NCBI GenBank assembly: GCA_020848665.1
Contig: JADLHR010000012.1
Location: 1 to 10,813 of the forward strand
Source of the DNA: Anaerolineae bacterium
GTDB lineage: Bacteria; Chloroflexota; Anaerolineae; Aggregatilineales; Aggregatilineaceae
Length of the DNA stretch: 10,813 bases
Direction: 5' to 3'
A program made the translations under genes and the position numbers. Numbering within the stretch: the first letter of the stretch is position 1; every line of letters starts with the position of its first letter. The notes below the pieces were generated by a model. That model saw only the letters and a program-made list of their open reading frames with translations, was not told where the DNA came from and made no database searches. Positions 7,121 through 10,813 of this stretch are shown here, one piece after another.

Positions 7121-8050
7121 ATGTCCGAAGGACCTAAATACGCTTATTTTCAGGGAAAGATCGTGCCGATCGAGGACGCAAAAATCAGCGTCATGACGCA
7201 CGCGCTCCATTACGGGACCGGCGCGTTTGGTGGGCTGCGCGGCTATTGGAACGACGAGGAAGAACAGCTTTATGTCTTCCGGCCTCTCGACCACTTCAAG
7301 CGCGTGCTGGACTCTGGGCGGCTGCTGCTGATGGACCTGCCCTACACGCCCGAATCGATGCTGGAGATTCTGCTGGAGCTGCTGCGCAAGGAGGCGTACC
7401 GCACGAACGTCTACATCCGCCCGCTGATCTACAAGTCTTCGGCGGGGATCGGCGTGCGCCTGCACAACCTTGAGGCCGACTTCACGATGTTCGCCCTGCC
7501 ATTCGGCAGCTATATCCCTAACGAGGAAGGCTCGAAGGTCACTTTTTCGTCATGGCGGCGGATCGACGACAACTCTATCCCGGCGCGCGGCAAGATCACC
7601 GGCGCCTACGCCAACTCCGCGCTGATCAAGACCGACGCCACGCTATCCGGGTTTGACGAGGCGCTGGTGCTCAACGAGGACGGGCATATCGCCGAAGGCA
7701 GCGCCGAAAACTTCTTTATGATCCGCAACGGTGAGGTGATCACACCGCCGATTTACTCGAATATCCTGGAAGGCATCACCCGGCGCAGCGTCATCCGCCT
7801 GCTGTGCGACGAAATGGGGCTGCGCGTCGTCGAGCGCCCGATCGACCGCACCGAGGTTTTTCTGGCAGACGAAGCCTTCTTCTGCGGGACCGGCGTCCAG
7901 ATTGTCGCCATTGCCGAGATCGATCACCGTCCGGTCGGAACGGGCAAGCTGGGGCCGGTCGTCGCCCAGCTACGGCAGCTCTATTTCGATCTCGTGCGGG
8001 GCAAACTCGCGCATTACAAAGACTGGTGCGTGCCGGTGTATCCGGCCTAG
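7121..8050 (+). CDS. ilvE: Branched-chain amino acid aminotransferase (class IV PLP enzyme)
   Basis: This 309-residue enzyme performs the last step of valine, leucine and isoleucine synthesis, or the first step of their breakdown, moving the amino group between the branched-chain 2-oxo acid and glutamate. It has the fold-type IV PLP signatures: THALHYGTGAFGGLRGY (26-42), substrate/cofactor Arg100 in YIRP, the Schiff-base lysine K158 in ARGKITGAY, EGSAENFF (192-199) contacting the cofactor ring, LEGITRRS (216-223) for phosphate binding and CGTG (255-258). The length matches bacterial IlvE. The start at 7121 follows AGGAG with a 7-nt spacer, an excellent ribosome binding site. D-amino acid aminotransferase or aminodeoxychorismate lyase are the alternatives, but the GAFGGLRGY and C-terminal PVY segments favour BCAT. 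Its last 81 nt overlap the 3' end of the opposite-strand membrane protein gene. Confidence 0.94.
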   Translation: MSEGPKYAYFQGKIVPIEDAKISVMTHALHYGTGAFGGLRGYWNDEEEQLYVFRPLDHFKRVLDSGRLLLMDLPYTPESMLEILLELLRKEAYRTNVYIRPLIYKSSAGIGVRLHNLEADFTMFALPFGSYIPNEEGSKVTFSSWRRIDDNSIPARGKITGAYANSALIKTDATLSGFDEALVLNEDGHIAEGSAENFFMIRNGEVITPPIYSNILEGITRRSVIRLLCDEMGLRVVERPIDRTEVFLADEAFFCGTGVQIVAIAEIDHRPVGTGKLGPVVAQLRQLYFDLVRGKLAHYKDWCVPVYPA

Positions 8051-8560
8051 CAGCAGCCGGTCTCCCAGCGCGGCCCGCGCGCCGAGCAGCCCCAGCCCGA
8101 TATGCTGGAAGGCGAATCCGGCGAAGAAATATGCGCAGAATAAATCGGTCACGGGCACGTCGCGCTGTTCCATATACCAGCGGACGAACATATAGACGCC
8201 GCCAACAATCCCGGCCACGATGCCAATCACGCGTGAGTCGGGATTTTTCGTCATGCCGGCCACGCTCAGCGGCGCGGCAAACATCACCACACGAATCAGA
8301 TAGGTCCCGATAAAGACCTGCTCGTGACACTGCACACGAGTGTAGTAGGGATTGATCTCCAGCATATACCCGAAGGCTCTGGTCTTGTCGATCACCGCCG
8401 CGACCAGCACCAGGATACACAGTCCTACGGCAAGCGCGGAGCCGTCCGGCTGCATCAGCATCAGGATCAGGTTCAGCACGAAGATCGCATACAACGCAAT
8501 ATCCCAGTGAAGCTCGTCGGTGATCCACAAGGCGTTGAGGATTTCACGAAGCTCGTCCAT
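7970..8560 (-). CDS. Unrecognised multi-spanning membrane protein, 3' end overlapping ilvE
   Basis: I do not recognise this family. From the ATG at 8560 the product is 196 residues. An AGGAG six bases before that ATG fixes the start; the frame stays open further upstream, but that stretch is Arg-rich and non-membrane-like and has no comparable signal. A short amphipathic N-terminus (MDELREILNALWITDEL) is followed by about five hydrophobic helices at roughly 20-37, 40-57, 82-101, 111-129 and 138-160. A polar loop with NPYYTRVQCHEQ lies at 70-81, and the tail is charged, with HRH at 175-177. There are no obvious catalytic motifs or signal peptide. The stop (TAG at 7972-7970) lies inside ilvE, so residues 171-196 come from DNA that also encodes the IlvE C-terminus. 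It stands alone between ilvE and the divergent ffh, so context gives no functional hint. Confidence 0.75.
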   Translation of the reverse strand: MDELREILNALWITDELHWDIALYAIFVLNLILMLMQPDGSALAVGLCILVLVAAVIDKTRAFGYMLEINPYYTRVQCHEQVFIGTYLIRVVMFAAPLSVAGMTKNPDSRVIGIVAGIVGGVYMFVRWYMEQRDVPVTDLFCAYFFAGFAFQHIGLGLLGARAALGDRLLLGRIHRHAPVFVMREFAPHEIEIELP

Positions 8561-8656
8561 ACGAGACTCCTGTCGCAGTCGATAAGCCCAGGACGCGCGC
8601 CGGCTCTGACGCCGCAACACCTCACATCGCCGCCCCGGACAAGGCATCCAGGCCCG

Positions 8657-8685
8657 ATTGTACGCGAAGTCCGTGCGCAAGGGAA
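8657..8685 (-). promoter_or_regulatory. Weak candidate promoter for the membrane protein gene
   Basis: On the minus strand TACAAT occupies 8662-8657 (5 of 6 to TATAAT), and TTCCCT sits 17 nt upstream at 8685-8680 (3 of 6). It would give a start near 8650 and a leader of about 90 nt. This is the best candidate in the 262-nt divergent gap for this strand, but it is weak. Confidence 0.3.
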
Positions 8686-8714
8686 ACGCGCCAAACCGCC
8701 AAGCGATCCCTCTA

Positions 8715-8737
8715 GCCGGAGGAGCCGGAGGCCGGAG
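8715..8737 (+). repeat. Three copies of GCCGGAG just upstream of the ffh promoter
   Basis: GCCGGAG occurs at 8715-8721, 8724-8730 and 8731-8737, ending 7 nt before the ffh -35 hexamer. The copies are spaced 9 and 7 nt apart. It may be slippage-prone GC-rich sequence or a cluster of binding sites; nothing decides between them. Confidence 0.45.
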
Positions 8738-8744
8738 CTGCGGC

Positions 8745-8773
8745 TTGACGCACAGGAGGCGATCCTTTACAAT
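8745..8773 (+). promoter_or_regulatory. Sigma70-type promoter for ffh
   Basis: TTGACG (8745-8750) and TACAAT (8768-8773) are separated by exactly 17 nt, each matching 5 of 6 consensus positions. This is the best complete two-box promoter in the window. A start near 8780 gives a leader of about 43 nt to the ATG at 8823 and rules out the earlier in-frame ATG at 8658. Confidence 0.8.
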
Positions 8774-8822
8774 TCGTCACTCGGAACGCGCCCAAAATGT
8801 GCCGGATGTACAGGTAGCAGGA

Positions 8823-10151
8823 ATGTTCGAAAGCCTCAGCGAACGCCTTCAGGATGTCTTCGAGCAGCTTGGTCGCAAGGGCAAGCTGACCGAGGAAGAC
8901 GTCAGCACGGCGCTGCGCGAAGTTCGGATCGCGCTGCTGGAAGCCGATGTCAATCTGAAAGTCGCCAAGGACTTTATCGCCCGCGTGCGCGAGCGCGCCA
9001 TCGGCGCCGAAGTCCAGAAAAGCCTGAAGCCCTCGCAGCAGGTCATCAAGATCGTGCACGAGGAGCTGATCGAGACGCTTGGCGAGCCGGGCCGCCTCAA
9101 CCTGAGCGGGCCGTCGCCGCGCGTGATCATGCTGGTCGGCCTGCAAGGGTCAGGCAAGACCACGACCGCTGCCAAGCTGGCGCTGATGCTGCGCCGGGAC
9201 GGTCGCCGCCCCTGGCTGGTGGCGTGCGACACGTACCGCCCGGCGGCAGTCGATCAGTTGGTGACGCTTGCCAAACAGCTTAACATTCCGTATCACGAAG
9301 AAGGTGTTTCCGCCCCGCCGCCAGACATCGCCGTGCGCGGTCTGGCCGCCGCGCGCGAGGCTGGCGCGAGCGTCGTGCTGATCGACACCGCTGGCCGTCT
9401 CCAGATCGACGAGACGATGATGGACGAGCTGGCCGCCATCCGCGACCGCACGCAGCCCGCCGAAGTGCTGCTCGTCGCGGACGCCATGACCGGCCAGGAA
9501 GCCGTCCGCATCGCCGAAGGGTTCAACCAGCACGTCGGCCTGACCGGGCTGATCCTGACCAAGGTCGATGGCGACGCGCGTGGCGGCGCAGCGATCTCGA
9601 TGCGCGCGGTGACCGGCGTGCCGATCAAATACCTCGGCACCGGCGAAAAGGTCGATGGCTTCGAGCCGTTCCATCCCGACCGGCTGGCGTCGCGTATTCT
9701 CGGCATGGGCGATATGCTGACGCTGATCGAGCGCGCCGAGCAAGCCTTCGACGAGCGCGAGGCCGAAGAGCTTCAGCGTAAGATGCTGAAGAATCAGTTC
9801 ACGCTGGAAGATTTCCTCAAGCAGCTTCAGCAGGTCAAGCGCATGGGGCCAATCGGCCAGATTCTCGATATGCTGCCGGGCATGGGGCGTATGCGGCAGC
9901 AGATCAACATCGACAATGAAGACGCCCAGCGACAGCTCAGGAAAGTCGAGGCGATCATTTACTCGATGACGCCGCCCGAGCGCCGCAATCCCAAGCTGAT
10001 GAACGCCAGCCGCAAACGGCGCGTTGCGACGGGAAGCGGCACTACCGTTGAGGACATCAATGCGCTGCTCAAGCAGTTCCGCGAGATGCAGCGTCTGATG
10101 AAGATGATCGGCAAGGGCCGCATGCCCAACCTGCCAGGAATGTTCCGGTAG
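8823..10151 (+). CDS. ffh: Signal recognition particle protein Ffh (SRP54), GTPase
   Basis: This 442-residue GTPase binds 4.5S/SRP RNA and signal sequences emerging from the ribosome, and docks with FtsY to deliver nascent membrane proteins. Domains run in the normal order. The helical N domain (about 1-88) includes ALLEADVN (37-44). The G domain (about 98-295) has G1 GLQGSGKTTT (106-115), DTYRPAA (136-142), G3 DTAGR (188-192), TKVDGDARGG (246-255) and GTGEK (272-276). The Met-rich M domain (about 300-442) carries FLKQLQQVKRMGP and the RNA-binding helix-turn-helix around 390-427, followed by a Met-rich end (MQRLMKMIGKGRM, NLPGM). The length is typical. The start MFESLSERL at 8823 is the family start and fits the promoter; the open frame reaches back to 8658, but that extension would be non-homologous. 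The Shine-Dalgarno is short (AGG close to the ATG). rpsP follows 135 nt downstream. Confidence 0.97.
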   Translation: MFESLSERLQDVFEQLGRKGKLTEEDVSTALREVRIALLEADVNLKVAKDFIARVRERAIGAEVQKSLKPSQQVIKIVHEELIETLGEPGRLNLSGPSPRVIMLVGLQGSGKTTTAAKLALMLRRDGRRPWLVACDTYRPAAVDQLVTLAKQLNIPYHEEGVSAPPPDIAVRGLAAAREAGASVVLIDTAGRLQIDETMMDELAAIRDRTQPAEVLLVADAMTGQEAVRIAEGFNQHVGLTGLILTKVDGDARGGAAISMRAVTGVPIKYLGTGEKVDGFEPFHPDRLASRILGMGDMLTLIERAEQAFDEREAEELQRKMLKNQFTLEDFLKQLQQVKRMGPIGQILDMLPGMGRMRQQINIDNEDAQRQLRKVEAIIYSMTPPERRNPKLMNASRKRRVATGSGTTVEDINALLKQFREMQRLMKMIGKGRMPNLPGMFR

Positions 10152-10286
10152 GCGGGGGTATTCAGCAGCCACCTGCCGCGCCGGTTTGGGCAGCCCTTCC
10201 CTGCCCCCTCTGGCCTGTGCCGGCAGTGCACCTGACAACCGCTGTCTGAGAACAGCCTAAACAGAGGATATCGAGGTAAACAGCAC
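10152..10286 (+). other. ffh-rpsP intergenic leader with two small hairpins
   Basis: This 135-nt gap contains a 6-bp stem GGGCAG/CTGCCC (10188-10193 with 10201-10206, 7-nt loop) without a T tract. It also has a 5-bp stem GCTGT/ACAGC (10241-10245 with 10252-10256). No good promoter is visible; the best is CTGACA at 10232 with a poor -10. rpsP therefore probably depends at least partly on ffh transcription. GAGG (10273-10276), 10 nt before the rpsP ATG, is its likely ribosome binding site, with GAGGA at 10264-10268 as a second purine tract. No known riboswitch or ribosomal leader was recognised. Confidence 0.35.
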
Positions 10287-10813
10287 ATGGTTCGTATTCG
10301 CCTGCGTCGCGTAGGACGCAAAAAGCAGCCCAGCTATCGTATCGTCGTCGCTGACGCGCGCAGCCCGCGTGATGGCCGGTACATTGAAGTGATCGGCTTC
10401 TACAACCCGCGCACTCAGCCGGCGACGATGACGATCAAGGAAGATCGCGCGCTGTATTGGCTGAGCAATGGCGCGCAGCCCAGCGACCCCGTCCAGCGCA
10501 TTCTGGACCGGCTCGGCACGCTGGCCCGTTACGAGCGCCTGCGTCAGGGTGAGGCGGTCGAAGCGCTCGTCGCCGAAGCCCAGGCGCAGTTCGCCGCCGC
10601 CGGGACGCCCAGCACACGCACTGCATACGCGGCACATGAAATCCAGCGTCCGAAGCCCGCGCCGCAGCCTGCCGCGCCAGCGCCGCAAGCCCCGGCGAAG
10701 GCCGCTGAGGTCGCGCAGCCGGCGGCCGAGAGTGCCGCCGCCGAGGCCGCCGAAGTCGTGGCTGAAGAAGCGGCTGAAGCTGTAGCTGAAGACGCCGCTG
10801 AAGGCGAAGCGGA
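10287..10813 (+). CDS. rpsP: 30S ribosomal protein S16 with long Ala/Glu/Pro-rich extension (3' end outside window)
   Basis: The first 85 or so residues are a standard S16, which binds 16S rRNA and is needed for 30S assembly. The N-terminus MVRIRLRRVGRKKQPSYRIV is characteristic, followed by DARSPRDGRYIEVIGFYNP (23-41), the DRALYWLSNGAQPSD block (53-67) and the VQRILDRLG segment (69-77). S16 is usually 75-95 residues, but here the frame continues for at least 175 codons and is still open at the window edge. The extra part is low-complexity Ala, Pro, Gln and then Ala/Glu, probably a disordered acidic tail, and includes a 12-nt tandem repeat at 10749-10808. Extended S16 tails are known in several phyla, so this need not be an error. 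The ATG at 10287 has GAGG 10 nt upstream. KH-domain protein, rimM and trmD genes would be expected next. Confidence 0.95.
   Translation, partial: MVRIRLRRVGRKKQPSYRIVVADARSPRDGRYIEVIGFYNPRTQPATMTIKEDRALYWLSNGAQPSDPVQRILDRLGTLARYERLRQGEAVEALVAEAQAQFAAAGTPSTRTAYAAHEIQRPKPAPQPAAPAPQAPAKAAEVAQPAAESAAAEAAEVVAEEAAEAVAEDAAEGEA
10749..10808 (+). repeat. Degenerate 12-nt tandem repeat in the S16 tail
   Basis: Five in-frame 12-nt units start at 10749, 10761, 10773, 10785 and 10797. The last four begin GCTGAAG and the first begins GCCGAAG. They encode AEVV, AEEA, AEAV, AEDA and AEGE. The copies differ in their last five bases, so the array is not a recent perfect expansion. It may continue past the window. 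Confidence 0.75.

Noticed and set aside
8042..8060. CCGGC/GCCGG hairpin at the ilvE stop as a terminator
   Set aside because: Only 5 bp with a 9-nt loop and no T tract on either strand; not enough to call.
8561..8680. 40-residue N-terminal extension of the minus-strand membrane protein
   Set aside because: It is Arg-rich with no ribosome binding site, whereas the ATG at 8560 has AGGAG six bases upstream.
8658..8822. In-frame 55-codon N-terminal extension of Ffh from an ATG at 8658
   Set aside because: The family start MFESL is at 8823 and a good promoter at 8745-8773 lies inside the would-be extension, so that stretch is upstream DNA.
9150..10238. Long open frame antisense to ffh (362 codons)
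   Set aside because: Shadow of the ffh codon pattern; no recognisable motif. Similar shadows lie opposite the peptidase (2671-3429), the phosphatase (4626-5324) and plsC (6120-6980).
1..10813. Undescribed defence, mobile or biosynthetic system
   Set aside because: All genes but one belong to well-known housekeeping families, with no integrase, transposase, CRISPR, toxin-antitoxin or cluster signature. The single unknown membrane protein is isolated.

Overview
This is a GC-rich bacterial chromosome segment, densely packed with housekeeping genes. The mix of a cyanobacterial/Chloroflexi-style branched-chain aminotransferase, a GAF-SpoIIE phosphatase, an AMP-forming acetyl-CoA synthetase and the ffh-rpsP pair suggests a member of the Chloroflexota. 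That assignment rests on overall protein character and is an inference. I see no mobile elements, CRISPR array, tRNA, rRNA, phage genes or compositional island. Every protein frame looks intact apart from the two genes cut by the window edges.

Layout: (1) 1-610, + strand, the 3' end of a polytopic membrane protein resembling a GT39/PMT-type glycosyltransferase. (2) 616-2514, - strand, acetyl-CoA synthetase (acs), convergent with (1) across 5 nt. Its promoter region carries a TATAAT box overlapped by an 8-bp inverted repeat. (3) 2698-4071, - strand, an M20 metallopeptidase closed by a strong rho-independent terminator at 2631-2670. (4) 4221-7010, + strand, a probable three-gene operon: GAF-SpoIIE phosphatase, RsuA/RluB pseudouridine synthase, PlsC acyltransferase. 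It diverges from (3) through two symmetric TGn-TATAAT promoters. (5) 7121-8050, + strand, ilvE with its own -10 box and a strong ribosome binding site. (6) 7970-8560, - strand, an unrecognised membrane protein whose 3' end overlaps ilvE tail to tail by 81 nt. (7) 8823-10151, + strand, ffh behind a good sigma70-type promoter (TTGACG-N17-TACAAT). (8) 10287 to the window end, + strand, rpsP (ribosomal protein S16), with a long Ala/Glu/Pro-rich C-terminal extension partly built from a 12-nt tandem repeat.

Functionally the genes cover acetate activation, peptide breakdown, stress or sigma-factor signalling by partner switching, rRNA modification, phospholipid synthesis, branched-chain amino acid synthesis, protein targeting and the ribosome. 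ffh next to rpsP is a widespread bacterial arrangement, usually followed by a KH-domain protein, rimM, trmD and rplS, which would lie beyond the right edge.

I did not find a convincing undescribed system. The observations most worth a second look are small: the S16 repeat extension, the orphan membrane protein with its overlapping 3' end, the acs inverted repeat, and the symmetric divergent promoter pair.
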